A stretch of 52,804 nt of DNA from Borreliella burgdorferi B31. Lineage in GTDB: Bacteria; Spirochaetota; Spirochaetia; Borreliales; Borreliaceae. Both the position numbers and the translations under genes were made by a program. Below are positions 10,324 to 19,813 of this stretch, one piece after another. A model generated the notes under the pieces. The model did not search any database. It was not told where the DNA came from and was given only the letters and a program-made list of their open reading frames with translations. Each line of letters opens with the position of its first letter. Within the stretch, counting starts at the first letter, position 1. The DNA is taken from contig NC_001318.1 in NCBI RefSeq assembly GCF_000008685.2, positions 88,494-141,297 on the forward strand, read 5' to 3'.

Positions 10324-11712
10324 ATGTTTGCAAGCATTAAAGATATTTTAAAAAACCCAATTTTAAACAGCAATGTTACAATAAACGGCTGGATTAGAAC
10401 CAAAAGAAGTAATGGCAAAATTGGATTTATAGAAATTAATGATGGTTCAACGCTTAAAGGAATTCAAGCTGTAATAAACGAAGAAGAAAATCAATTTAGT
10501 GAAAAAGATCTAAAAAAATTAACAACAGGAACAAGTATATCGTTAACGGGCCTATTAGTAGAAAGTCCTGCAAAAGGGCAAAATTATGAAATAAAAACAC
10601 ATAGTTTTAATGTAATCGGGGAAACAGACCCAGAAACTTACCCATTGCAAAAGAAAAGACATTCTTTTGAATTTTTAAGAGAAATACCCCATTTAAGAAT
10701 ACGAACCAACACATTTGGAGCTATTGCTAGGGTAAGAAACAAAATTTCATACAAAATTCATGAATATTTCCAAAAAAATGGTTTTTTTTATATTAATACA
10801 CCAATAATTACATCAAATGATGGGGAAGGTGCTGGAGAAATGTTTAGGGTTTCCACACTAAAATTTAATAAACTAAACAATGCACTTAGCAATATTGATT
10901 TTAAAGACGATTTTTTTGGAAAAGAAGCTTTTCTCTCTGTCACTGGTCAATTGCATGGGGAAGCATATGCAATGGCTTTATCTAAAATATATACATTCGG
11001 ACCAACATTTAGAGCAGAAAATTCTAACACCACACGCCACGCTTCAGAATTTTGGATGATAGAACCAGAAATGGCTTTTTATAAGCTTAACGACAATATT
11101 GCCCTAGCAGAAGATCTCTTGAAATATCTTTTAAGTTCAATTTTAAACGAATGCTCACAAGATATGGATTTTTTAGAAAATTACATTGAAAAAGGTTTAA
11201 TTAAAAAACTAGAAAATGTAATAAATTCAAATTTTGAGGTTATTACCTATACTAAAGCAATTGAAATTCTTGAAAACTCAAAAAAAAATTTTGAAATAAA
11301 ACCTTACTGGGGAATAGATTTGCAAACAGATCACGAAAGATACCTAACAGAAGAGACTTTTAAAAAACCGGTAGTGGTCATTGATTATCCAAAAAATTTC
11401 AAAGCATTTTACATGAAAGCAAATAAAGACAATAAAACTGTTAAAGGAATGGACATACTTGTTCCAAAAATTGGAGAGATTATAGGGGGAAGCGAAAGAG
11501 AAGATGACCTTCAAAAATTAGAAAATAGAATAAAAGAATTAAACTTAAACATTGAACATCTAAACTGGTATCTTGATCTAAGAAGATTTGGCTCGGCTCC
11601 TCATTCTGGCTTTGGACTTGGACTTGAAAGATTGGTGCAATACTCAACAGGAATATCTAATATAAGAGATTCAATACCATTCCCAAGGACTCCTAAAAAT
11701 CTTTATTTTTAA
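10324..11712 (+). CDS. asnS: Asparaginyl-tRNA synthetase
   Basis: This 462-residue class IIb synthetase charges tRNA-Asn. An N-terminal OB anticodon-binding domain (about 1-110, with the strand VTINGWIRTKRSNGKIGFIE) is followed by the catalytic domain with motif 2 (FRAENSNTTRHASEFWMIEPE) and motif 3 (GFGLGLERLVQY). The match to AsnRS rather than AspRS rests on the FRAENSNTTRH form of motif 2. An ATG four codons upstream (10312) sits directly after the AGG, with no spacer, so I prefer the ATG at 10324. It is one of the few plus-strand genes here and is rich in Asn, Lys and Thr, consistent with lagging-strand composition. Confidence 0.96.
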   Translation: MFASIKDILKNPILNSNVTINGWIRTKRSNGKIGFIEINDGSTLKGIQAVINEEENQFSEKDLKKLTTGTSISLTGLLVESPAKGQNYEIKTHSFNVIGETDPETYPLQKKRHSFEFLREIPHLRIRTNTFGAIARVRNKISYKIHEYFQKNGFFYINTPIITSNDGEGAGEMFRVSTLKFNKLNNALSNIDFKDDFFGKEAFLSVTGQLHGEAYAMALSKIYTFGPTFRAENSNTTRHASEFWMIEPEMAFYKLNDNIALAEDLLKYLLSSILNECSQDMDFLENYIEKGLIKKLENVINSNFEVITYTKAIEILENSKKNFEIKPYWGIDLQTDHERYLTEETFKKPVVVIDYPKNFKAFYMKANKDNKTVKGMDILVPKIGEIIGGSEREDDLQKLENRIKELNLNIEHLNWYLDLRRFGSAPHSGFGLGLERLVQYSTGISNIRDSIPFPRTPKNLYF

Positions 11713-11734
11713 TCAAAAGAAAGGAAACAAAAAG

Positions 11735-12256
11735 ATGAAATTACCAAAACTTTACAAATTAATACTACTCTTTCTTTTTACAACAAGATTGTTTTCAGTA
11801 AAAGATGAAAAATCAGACAATAAATTGGAATTATTTTCAAACGTAGAAACAAAAATCAAAAAAAATTCTAAAAATTACGACTCAAATTCAAACAGCAAAA
11901 AGATCAAAAAAGAATCAATTTTAAAAAGAGATACAAACAGCGAAAAAAATATAAATTCCAATATATACATACAAAAATCAAAAAAAATTAATTACCCCAA
12001 CAGAAATTTAGGCAATAATATCAATCAAAAAACTGCAAATGATGTAAATTTTACAAAAACTAGTTATGTTAAAGTTTATCCCAACTATAAAGACGATAAC
12101 TTTCAAGAAATTAAAAATGCTAATAAATTTCCAGCTAAAACCGAAAAAACTCACATGCTAATCGGCCCAATATTAAAAGATAATCTAGGAATAATAATTA
12201 AAATGCTAAAAACAAAGGGATACACTTTAATAGAATACATAGAGGACAATAATTAA
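11735..12256 (+). CDS. Exported Asn/Lys/Ser-rich protein with possible C-terminal SPOR-like segment
   Basis: This 173-residue protein has an N-terminal signal (MKLPKLYKLILLFLFTTRLFS) and then about 80 residues of low-complexity Asn, Lys, Ser and Glu. The last 60-70 residues look folded. The segment HMLIGPILKDNLGIIIKMLK followed by KGY resembles the second half of SPOR domains (V-x-V-G-P-f then L-K-x-x-G-Y), which bind peptidoglycan strands stripped of stem peptides. That likeness is my reading and has not been tested. The AAAGGA site is well placed. It is 22 bases after asnS and so probably co-transcribed. Its stop codon overlaps the stop of the opposing phosphoribosyltransferase gene. Confidence 0.8.
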   Translation: MKLPKLYKLILLFLFTTRLFSVKDEKSDNKLELFSNVETKIKKNSKNYDSNSNSKKIKKESILKRDTNSEKNINSNIYIQKSKKINYPNRNLGNNINQKTANDVNFTKTSYVKVYPNYKDDNFQEIKNANKFPAKTEKTHMLIGPILKDNLGIIIKMLKTKGYTLIEYIEDNN

Positions 12257-12846
12257 GATTTATTTTTTGCCAAAAATTTTAAAATCTCATTAAGCTCATC
12301 ATCTATGTATTTGAAACTATTCTTATATTCACTTTCATTTAATCCTGTCAGCTCATGATTTCCATAATGAATCCAAGTATTTAATTCTTCTTGGTTAGAA
12401 TATTTATTAACATAATAATCAGGAATATAATCTACAAATCCATGATCCTTATAATCGTAAACTGCTATTTTAACATTTTCACTCTCTATGCCTTTTTTTA
12501 AAACTTCATTTCTCAAATAAACAATAGTACGACCTGTATCAAAAATGTCATCAACAAATAAAACTTTATCGCCTGCCCTTAAATATTTTGGATCATAAGT
12601 CCAGCCATCTATCATTATCTTTTTTTGCTCATTAAAAATATCATAAGATCTAGCAACAACAGCAGCATATAAAAGAGGTTTATCTACTTTTACAAATTTA
12701 AAAAATTCGCTAATAATATTGCCAAGATAGGCCCCTCCTCTCAGAGAGACATACATAATATCTGGAATAAATCCATCTTTATAAATTTTATAAGCAAGCT
12801 TAAATCCATTAATTCTTATCTCTTCATAAGAAACATATTTCTTCAT
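12253..12846 (-). CDS. Type I phosphoribosyltransferase, substrate unknown
   Basis: This 197-residue protein carries the PRPP-binding signature VLFVDDIFDTGRT at about 95-107 and an N-terminal SLRGGAYLG loop (34-42) that corresponds to the pyrophosphate loop of purine phosphoribosyltransferases. These make the type I PRT fold sure. The base it uses is not clear: hypoxanthine/xanthine-guanine type is the nearest, but the hood region (YDPKYLRAGD and the C-terminal WIHYGNHELTG) is unusual. It stands alone, facing the exported-protein gene tail to tail and separated from htrA by a terminator. Confidence 0.85.
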   Translation of the reverse strand: MKKYVSYEEIRINGFKLAYKIYKDGFIPDIMYVSLRGGAYLGNIISEFFKFVKVDKPLLYAAVVARSYDIFNEQKKIMIDGWTYDPKYLRAGDKVLFVDDIFDTGRTIVYLRNEVLKKGIESENVKIAVYDYKDHGFVDYIPDYYVNKYSNQEELNTWIHYGNHELTGLNESEYKNSFKYIDDELNEILKFLAKNKS

Positions 12847-12984
12847 AATTCAAACTTATTCCTTTTATTCTTTCCTAATAACAATAAAATTTATTTAATC
12901 AAAATATTTTAACTTGCAAATTAACACACAAATATTTGCATAAAATAAAATCATTACAATCTAAAAGCTTTACAATTATATGTA

Positions 12985-13017
12985 AAACAAAAAAGGGCTA
13001 AGATCAACTCTTAACCC
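12985..13017 (-). terminator. Rho-independent terminator after htrA
   Basis: On the minus strand GGGTTAAGA, a five-base loop, and TCTTAGCCC form a hairpin with one mismatch (13017 down to 12995), followed directly by TTTTTTG and more T. It lies 15 bases after the htrA stop and would end the htrA transcript before the phosphoribosyltransferase gene. Confidence 0.75.
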
Positions 13018-13031
13018 AAAACTAAAATTTA

Positions 13032-14456
13032 CTAAAATGTAATTTTAAAAGAATCGTTTCCTCTCAAAATTTTATAAGTATTTTTTCCAACCTCAAGAGC
13101 ATCATAAAATTCTCTTAAATTAGAAACACTTTTTGAATTTACAGAAAGAATTACATCTCCTGATTTCATTTTAATATTTGATGCTAAATTTTTATCAATA
13201 TAATCAACAACAACACCTTTAATCCAATTTCTTAAATTAAGCTGAGCTTTAATATCCTCAACCAATGGATACACAACAAAGCCTGGAAGCATCTTTGAAG
13301 AAGAAAGCTCTTTATCCTTAGGTCTAACAGCAAGAACAATCTCAATATTTTTTTTGACATTGCCTCTTAAGATTTCTACATTTACTTTCTCACCAGCATA
13401 AAAATCACTAATATATGATGTAACATCTTGAAAAACGCTCATGGAAACCCCATTAACCTTCATAATAATATCCCCTGCCCTAAGCCCTGATTTAACAGCG
13501 GGTGAACCCGGATAAAGAGAAGCAATAATTGCAGCTGAAACATCATTACTTTCAACCCCTAAGCTTTTTAGCACCTCAGAATCTCTTGTCTTTAGCGGAT
13601 AAAAAGAAATTCCAAGCCAAGCCGATTCAATTTTTTTACCTTTAAGGAAAAAATCTACAGTGCTTTTAATATTGTTAACAGGAATTGCAAAACCCAACCC
13701 AATATTTCCGCCAGAATTTGAAGCTATCCAAGCATTAATTCCAATAACCTCGCCCTTTATATTTACAAGAGGACCACCTGAATTACCCCTGTTGATTGCA
13801 GCATCGGTTTGAATAAACAGATTCCTTGATTGCAAATTAGGATTTGCAGAACGTTGCAATCCACTTACAATACCTGCTGTAACTGTAAAACTAAATTGAA
13901 AAGGGCTGCCCACTGCCATAACCCAATCACCTATTTCAAGCTTATCACTATCTCCAAGATCAGCTACTTTAATAGTTGCGTCATCACTTTCAAAGCTAAT
14001 AAGGGCAATATCCTTTTTTTCATCTTTGCCAATTAACTTAGCCTTGTGCTTTTTTTTATCATAAGATACAACTTCAAGTTCAGTTGCCTTATCTACCACA
14101 TGACTATTCGTAACCACATAAAATAATGATTTTTTTTGAGAATCTCTACCAATTATTACTCCAGACCCCGCCCAATTGCTTTTTCTCTCAGAATCAAATT
14201 CTGGCATATCAAAAAAGAAAAATGGAATAGGAAAACTCTGCTTGATTACCCCTGTTGCATGAACTTCCACAGATGATGGTAAAATTTTCTTGGAAACCTC
14301 TCTAAAAGAATCTTGTAAGGCTCGTACGGTATTGTCCTTTTCTTCTGCAAAAACAATGTTGCTTCTATTAGAAGCTAAATAATGCATCCCAATAAAAAAT
14401 CCAATACTCAAAGCCAAAAAACTAAGAAGAAATCCAGAAAAAAACTTTTTTTCCAC
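13032..14456 (-). CDS. htrA: Periplasmic serine protease HtrA/DegP
   Basis: This 474-residue protease and chaperone of the periplasm starts at a GTG (14456) with GGAGG eight bases upstream; an ATG nine codons earlier (14483) is less well placed. With the GTG as residue 1, the catalytic triad falls at H119 (TNSHVVD), D149 (KKDIALI) and S226 (GNSGGPL), and S226 is the number used in published work on Borrelia HtrA, which supports this start. One N-terminal hydrophobic segment (about 8-27) is a signal or anchor. Two PDZ domains follow (about 290-390 and 400-474). It is the last gene before a terminator in a leftward run with map, a TPR protein, nusB and a PrsA-like foldase. Confidence 0.97.
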
Positions 14457-14522
14457 TTTTATAACCTCCACATAATTACTCAATTTTATAAATAATATTT
14501 AAATATTTGATTAATTTAAAAT

Positions 14523-15278
14523 TTAAACTTCACTTAAAATTAAAGGCAATCCATCAACAACAGCAACAGTATGTTCAAAATGTGCAGAATAACTAAGATC
14601 AGATGCAAAAACAGTCCAACCATCACTTTTTATTGAAACCTTGTGCCCCCTTAAGTTTACCATAGGCTCAATAGCCAAAACCATACCCTCTTGAATTCTA
14701 ATATTTTTAAAAAAAGGAGCATAATAATTTGGAACACTTGGTTCTTCGTGAAGTTCAAATCCAACACCATGGCCTGTATATTCTCTAACTATTCCAAAAC
14801 CAAACGGCTTTATATAATCTTCTATTGCCTTTGATATATTTAAAATTCTATTTCCAACTTTCATCTCAGCGATACCCTTGTAAAGAGAGGCATTTGTAAC
14901 TTCTAAAAGTTTATCGATACTAGAATCTACATTTCCAACCTTAAAAGTTTTTGCCATATCGCTATAAAACCCATCAAGAATAACCCCACAGTCAATACTA
15001 ACAATATCCCCATCCGCTAATTTTCTTTTTCCGGGAATGCCGTGAATAACCTCTTCATTAACAGATGCGCAAATAGTGCCCTTAAACCCACGATATCCCT
15101 TAAAAGCAGGCTTAGCTCTATTTTTAATAATAAAATCATAGGCTATCAAATCAAGCTCCTTGGTGCTAATACCAGGAACAATATTTCTCTCAACTTCTAA
15201 CAAAGTAAGCGCTAACAAACTTGCTGAAGCTTTTATTTTTTTAATCTCATCTTTAGATTTCAATCTTAGTTTAGTCAA
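14523..15278 (-). CDS. map: Methionine aminopeptidase, type I
   Basis: This 251-residue enzyme removes the initiator methionine from new proteins. The metal ligands are visible: the two Asp in SIDCGVILDGFYSDM, the His in TGHGVGFELHEEP, and the Glu in AIEPMV and FEHTV. It lacks the N-terminal zinc finger, as expected for type Ia. The start is a TTG at 15278, overlapping the end of the TPR gene by 8 bases; AAAGGAA within that gene is about ten bases upstream, and there is no nearer ATG. Confidence 0.96.
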   Translation of the reverse strand: MTKLRLKSKDEIKKIKASASLLALTLLEVERNIVPGISTKELDLIAYDFIIKNRAKPAFKGYRGFKGTICASVNEEVIHGIPGKRKLADGDIVSIDCGVILDGFYSDMAKTFKVGNVDSSIDKLLEVTNASLYKGIAEMKVGNRILNISKAIEDYIKPFGFGIVREYTGHGVGFELHEEPSVPNYYAPFFKNIRIQEGMVLAIEPMVNLRGHKVSIKSDGWTVFASDLSYSAHFEHTVAVVDGLPLILSEV

Positions 15279-16938
15279 AATTCAAATTCCTTTCTCTAAG
15301 TGTATCTATCATATTTTTATAAAGCCTTCCTTCATCGGTTTCGTAAAAAGAATAAGAAGCCAAAATAGACTCTTTGCCTTTTTCCATTTTTCCTAAATAA
15401 AGATAATTAATTCCTTGTTTTAAGTAGATTTTTGATACAAGCTCACGCTCATAGGGGGTAGTAGAATCTTTATCGTAAAAACTACTAGGCAATAAAGATA
15501 TTCCTTTATTAAAATATCTTTCCGCTTCTTCATAGTCTTTTTCAGAAAAGCTCAAAACTCCAAGATTATAATAAATTCCAAACATATATTTTTGAGATTT
15601 ATTGTCAAAAATTATCTTTTTTGAACTAATAAAATCTCTTTTAAGGAAATAATAATAAAATTTATAAAAATCATACCAATCTTGTTTATTTTCAGAAAAA
15701 TTATAAATTCTGAAAAATAAATCCAAGTCCTTTAAATCTGAATAAAGTAGCAAATTCCAAGCCAAAAATTGAGCAATACTAGAATTATACTCAGTCTTAT
15801 AAAATAATCGCCACAAATAAGATTTTTTTGCCTCATACTTAGAATTTGCATAATTTAATGCAAAATAAAGTTTAAAAAATAACGGATCTTCCTTATAATT
15901 AGCTATAATTTCATTAGCTTTAAAATAATTTTTAATTCCAAAGTATATGTTTGCTAAATAATAATTTATTATCTTATTATCTTTAAATACCTCATTAGCC
16001 TTATTTAAATAAGAAATTGCTCTTTTATAATCATTCTCACTATTAGCTATGAGTGCAAGATTTAAATAAACAAGAACATTGTAATCAGGAAATCTTGTAT
16101 AAAGCTTTAAATATTCATTCTTAGCATTCTTAATATCTCCTTTTTTAAAATAAGCATCGGCAAGCAAAAAAAGTAAAGTGGGATCTTCTTCATTTTTAAT
16201 GGACTTAAGATTGGAAATTGTATAATCTAAATCATTAAGATTATATGAAATATATGCAAGTTCTTTTAAAAAACTTTTGTCTTCTTTGATTCTAAAAAGT
16301 ATACGCTTAGCAGAATCTATGTTTTTTTTCTCTATATACAAAAGCATTGCATTTATTAAAAATGCATTATTTTTAAGATTTAAACCTATCTCTTCAAAAA
16401 TACGAGCATCCTTTTCTTTATAGATTTTATCAATAAATTTGTTAAAATCTAAAATACCATTATCTGAACTTAAATTTTTAATAAAAACTTCATCATAAAG
16501 ACCTTGATACTCTTCGCTATTTAAAAGATATTCATTTGCAATTCTATAAGCATCTTTTAAAAGCCCAATTTTAAGCTTAGAATAAACTTCCAAAGCTCTT
16601 AATTTCAAATTCCCCGGCAAAACTTTAACACCAAGATTTACTATTTCCCCCATAAGATGATAATCACCTGTATTTAAAGCCCAAAGTTTAGCTCTTTTAG
16701 CAAGGGCTAGCCATTTAAATTCAGTATTAGCATAATATGATGAAAATAGCATTGCTTTTTTAGCATCAGCAAATTTTTTTTTATCAATATAAAAATCAAT
16801 TCCCATAATAAGTTTGCTAAAATCTTTCTCACCTTTTAGAAGATATAAAATATTGGGATCGAAATAGAAATAAAAGCCACCTAAAAAAACTGATAATAAG
16901 AATAATGAAATGAACACTAAAGTTTTATTTTTTTTCAA
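15271..16938 (-). CDS. Membrane-anchored TPR protein
   Basis: This protein of about 555 residues has one N-terminal membrane segment (TLVFISLFLLSVFLGGFYF, about residues 6-24) followed by many degenerate TPR-like helical pairs, for example DIKNAKNEYLKLYTRFPDYN, NDYKRAISYLNKANEVF and KDYEEAERYFNKGI. I start it at the TTG at 16938, which has GGAG seven bases upstream; longer in-frame starts would lie inside nusB without a site. It overlaps nusB and map on either side. The large repeat part should face the periplasm or cytoplasm as a scaffold, depending on topology. No catalytic motif is seen. Confidence 0.85.
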   Translation of the reverse strand: MKKNKTLVFISLFLLSVFLGGFYFYFDPNILYLLKGEKDFSKLIMGIDFYIDKKKFADAKKAMLFSSYYANTEFKWLALAKRAKLWALNTGDYHLMGEIVNLGVKVLPGNLKLRALEVYSKLKIGLLKDAYRIANEYLLNSEEYQGLYDEVFIKNLSSDNGILDFNKFIDKIYKEKDARIFEEIGLNLKNNAFLINAMLLYIEKKNIDSAKRILFRIKEDKSFLKELAYISYNLNDLDYTISNLKSIKNEEDPTLLFLLADAYFKKGDIKNAKNEYLKLYTRFPDYNVLVYLNLALIANSENDYKRAISYLNKANEVFKDNKIINYYLANIYFGIKNYFKANEIIANYKEDPLFFKLYFALNYANSKYEAKKSYLWRLFYKTEYNSSIAQFLAWNLLLYSDLKDLDLFFRIYNFSENKQDWYDFYKFYYYFLKRDFISSKKIIFDNKSQKYMFGIYYNLGVLSFSEKDYEEAERYFNKGISLLPSSFYDKDSTTPYERELVSKIYLKQGINYLYLGKMEKGKESILASYSFYETDEGRLYKNMIDTLRERNLNFD

Positions 16939-17362
16939 TACCACTCTCCATATTTTTAAGCAAAGCATCAAGTATACCATTTATAAACTTATAAGAGTTT
17001 TTACTGCCATATTTCTTGGCAATCAAAATTGCCTCATCAATTATAGCACGTTTTGAATTTTCAAAATTTTGGAACTTCAAAGAATAGACGCCCATCCTAA
17101 GTATTGCAAGATCAACCTTATCCATGCGTTCTAAAGACCAATTCAAAGAAATATCCCTAATGAGGCTATCAATATGCTCTAAATTATCAAAAGTACCAAT
17201 TACCAAAGAAGAGTAAAACGACTTAATAGACTCATTTTCTATGTCTAAATCTTTATCTTCAATATTAAAAATATCAAAAATATCGTCCATTGCGCTTTGA
17301 TTAATATCAATGCTATAAATCTTTTGAAAAGCTAAAACTCTAACTTCATGCATTAAATCCAT
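16925..17362 (-). CDS. nusB: Transcription antitermination factor NusB
   Basis: This 145-residue all-helical protein binds boxA RNA with S10 during rRNA antitermination. It shows the NusB pattern: an N-terminal VRVLAFQKIYSIDIN helix, a middle DKVDLAILRMGVYSL segment and a C-terminal AIIDEAILIAKKYGSKNSYK followed by FINGILDALL. Two ATGs are possible (17362 and 17353), and neither has a clear ribosome-binding site. The end overlaps the start of the TPR gene by 14 bases. Confidence 0.95.
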   Translation of the reverse strand: MDLMHEVRVLAFQKIYSIDINQSAMDDIFDIFNIEDKDLDIENESIKSFYSSLVIGTFDNLEHIDSLIRDISLNWSLERMDKVDLAILRMGVYSLKFQNFENSKRAIIDEAILIAKKYGSKNSYKFINGILDALLKNMESGIEKK

Positions 17363-17390
17363 AATAAAATTATATAAATAAAAATATGTT

Positions 17391-18401
17391 TTATTTTAGA
17401 CTAGAATCCAAGATTTGTATATTTGCAGACTTGTTAAGCTTACCATACATATCTTGCTGTACTTGAACAACAATTTGCTGTTGTTGAACATTAATCATGT
17501 TATTTCTTATTGCATCTTTGACAATCAAATCTGCAGTAGGAGACACTTTATCATTCAAACCTAAAAATCTCTGAGCATATTTTTCTGTAACTTTAACAAT
17601 ATGAAACCCTTCCTTTGAAGCAATAGGCGAAGATATATCACCCTTATTAAAATTAAAAACCTCTTTCACAAAATCGGCTCCAAGAAGATTTTGAGCATTT
17701 TGATCACCTCTTGATAAAAACCCAAGATCACCATTTTTAGCCTTAGAAGATTCGTCATTTGAATATTTTCTTACAGCTTCTTCAAAAGTAATTTTTTTTG
17801 ATCTTATTTGGCTTAAAATATTTTTTGCTTGATCTAAAACATCTGATCTTTTTTTATCTTTAGTAGAAAAAAAGATATGACTAACTCTTGAAATATCGGG
17901 ATTTACAAACTTAGTTTTATTAGCCTCATAATACTCAACAATTTCTTTCTCACTAGGAGTTTTAATTTCAGAAAACTTAGGCTGAGCTTGCTTTAAAACA
18001 AGCTTTTGAGAAGACAGAGATCTTTTCATTGAAGACAAAAGCTCGCCCCAATTTGTACCTTGTTTTTCTATCATTTGCTTGATTTGTTCATCAGTAAAAT
18101 TCACAAGCCCAAATTGAGTTCTAATTGTTTGCATAACCTCATCATCTGAGATTTTAATTCCTTGCTTTGAAGCCTCTTGACTAAAAAGAACATCTGCTAT
18201 TAAAACTTGCAGAACTTGCTTTTTCTCAGCATCAGTTAAGTCTCTACCTTGGGTCTTTTTAAATATATCAACCTTAGAATCAAAACCAGTTTTAGTAATA
18301 ATTTCATTCTTATATAAATTAATAATAGCAACAGGAGTATTTTGAGCAAAAGAGCTAATCCCTACAGTTCCCAATATTACCCAAAATAAAAAACTCTTCA
18401 T
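17391..18401 (-). CDS. Exported parvulin-type peptidyl-prolyl isomerase (PrsA/SurA-like)
   Basis: This 336-residue protein begins with a signal peptide (MKSFLFWVILGTVGISSFAQ). There is no lipobox cysteine, so it should be a soluble periplasmic protein. A SurA-type N-terminal helical chaperone domain (about 25-170, with ADVLFSQEASKQGI) precedes a parvulin domain (about 175-275) carrying RVSHIFFST, NGDLGFLSRG and GFHIVKVTE. GAGG stands seven bases before the ATG. It probably helps outer-membrane proteins and lipoproteins fold, and lies three genes upstream of htrA in the same direction. Confidence 0.94.
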   Translation of the reverse strand: MKSFLFWVILGTVGISSFAQNTPVAIINLYKNEIITKTGFDSKVDIFKKTQGRDLTDAEKKQVLQVLIADVLFSQEASKQGIKISDDEVMQTIRTQFGLVNFTDEQIKQMIEKQGTNWGELLSSMKRSLSSQKLVLKQAQPKFSEIKTPSEKEIVEYYEANKTKFVNPDISRVSHIFFSTKDKKRSDVLDQAKNILSQIRSKKITFEEAVRKYSNDESSKAKNGDLGFLSRGDQNAQNLLGADFVKEVFNFNKGDISSPIASKEGFHIVKVTEKYAQRFLGLNDKVSPTADLIVKDAIRNNMINVQQQQIVVQVQQDMYGKLNKSANIQILDSSLK

Positions 18402-18480
18402 AACATAACCTCTTATTAAAGAATCACTTACCCACTAATTTAACAAAATTTTACATTTAAATCTAGTTAATAAAACATTT

Positions 18481-19677
18481 TCATCTATACAAAAAACTAG
18501 AAATTCCTTGTCCGCCACCAATACAAACAGATGCTATCCCTTTTGTTTTATTCTTCATTTTCATAGAGCGAGAAAGTGTTAATAAAATTCTTGAACCGCT
18601 AACGGCAAATGGATGCCCCAAAGCAATAGCACCACCATTTACATTAATAATATCGCTAGTTATATTGTATTTTTTAAACAAGGCCTTTTCAATGCTTAAT
18701 GCTTGAGCTGCAAATGCCTCATTTACCTCAATCAAATCTATTTCGCTAGGATTTAAACTTAATTTACTAATAATGCCTTCAATAGCCATATAAGCTCCAA
18801 AACCCATATAAAGTGGATCAAGCCCCACGCTTTTAAATCCTCCAATATAAGCTAATGGACTTAACCCCAAGCTTTTTACTCTTTCCTCACTTGCTAAAAT
18901 TAAAAAACAAGCACCATCATTTAAACTTGAAGAATTTCCGGCAGTTACTGTGCCTGATTCTTTAAAAACAGGATTAAGAGATGCTAGCTTATTTAAAGTT
19001 AAATTATCTCTTATTTCCTCATCACTTGAGATAGTTACGCTAGAGTTGGTCTTCTTATCAAAAACAGTCAGGGGATAAATTTCATCCTCAAAATATCCAA
19101 GCTCTCTTGCCTTTAATGCCTTTACATGAGAATTATATGCAAATTCATCTTGCATTTCTCTTGTTATTCTATATTTTTCTGAAAGATTTTCAGCCGTAAG
19201 CCCCATAGAAATAAAATTCAGAGAATCTATTAAGGCGTCTTTTTGGATTGAATCTTCAATTCCAAAATTACCAAATTTAAGACCGTCAAATCTAATCTTT
19301 CTAGGTAATAAATAAGGAGAATTGGTTAAATCTTCAACTCCTCCAGCTAAAACAATATCATTGTCTCCAAGGGCAATAGAATTAAATGCAAGCTCCAAGG
19401 CCTTAAGCCCAGAACCACAAACTTTATTAACGCTAAATGCAGGCACAGTATCGCCTAAGTCAGACTTTAAAGCAATTTGTCTTGCAATATTTTGACCAAG
19501 TCCCGCAGATATTACATTACCAATAATAACCTCATCCACTTTGTATAACTTATTTCTTTCAAGCAAAGCTTTAACAACTTTTGAAGATTCATCAATAATA
19601 TTTAAACCCTTAAAAGAACCTCCAAACTTGAAATTGGGTGTTCTAAGTCCATCAATAATAGCTACCTTTTTTATCAC
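18481..19677 (-). CDS. Acetyl-CoA C-acetyltransferase (thiolase)
   Basis: This 398-residue thiolase condenses two acetyl-CoA to acetoacetyl-CoA. The catalytic residues are C87 (NKVCGSGLKAL), H355 (AIALGHPFAVSG) and C385 (ASVCIGGGQG). In Borrelia, which makes isoprenoids by the mevalonate route and has no beta-oxidation that I know of, it most likely supplies HMG-CoA synthase. The start is a GTG at 19677 with AGGAG five bases upstream. It stands apart from the prsA-like gene by 79 bases and is divergent from an exported-protein gene. Confidence 0.95.
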   Translation of the reverse strand: MIKKVAIIDGLRTPNFKFGGSFKGLNIIDESSKVVKALLERNKLYKVDEVIIGNVISAGLGQNIARQIALKSDLGDTVPAFSVNKVCGSGLKALELAFNSIALGDNDIVLAGGVEDLTNSPYLLPRKIRFDGLKFGNFGIEDSIQKDALIDSLNFISMGLTAENLSEKYRITREMQDEFAYNSHVKALKARELGYFEDEIYPLTVFDKKTNSSVTISSDEEIRDNLTLNKLASLNPVFKESGTVTAGNSSSLNDGACFLILASEERVKSLGLSPLAYIGGFKSVGLDPLYMGFGAYMAIEGIISKLSLNPSEIDLIEVNEAFAAQALSIEKALFKKYNITSDIINVNGGAIALGHPFAVSGSRILLTLSRSMKMKNKTKGIASVCIGGGQGISSFLYR

Positions 19678-19741
19678 AATTACTCCTAAAGTCTTAATAA
19701 ACTTATTGAATTATACAATACAATAGATCATATAAAAACTA

Positions 19742-19764
19742 AGTTTATTTAATAAAAATAAACT
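19742..19764. repeat. Perfect 9-bp inverted repeat between divergent genes
   Basis: AGTTTATTT and AAATAAACT are separated by five bases in the middle of the 136-base gap between the thiolase and the exported-protein gene. It may be an operator for one or both promoters; in such AT-rich DNA it may also be chance. Confidence 0.45.
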
Positions 19765-19801
19765 ATTTAACCTGAATTATTTAATAAACAAGCTAAAATG
19801 T

Positions 19802-19807
19802 TATAAT
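19802..19807 (+). promoter_or_regulatory. -10 box (TATAAT) seven bases before the gene at 19814
   Basis: A perfect TATAAT ends six bases before the ATG of the exported-protein gene, so transcription would begin at or next to the start codon. The -35 region is poor. No Shine-Dalgarno sequence precedes the ATG, which fits a leaderless message. Confidence 0.5.
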
Positions 19808-19813
19808 TTTAAA

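Noticed and set aside
16938..16980. Longer start of the TPR gene
   Set aside because: The added residues lie within nusB and lack a site; the TTG at 16938 has GGAG at the right distance.
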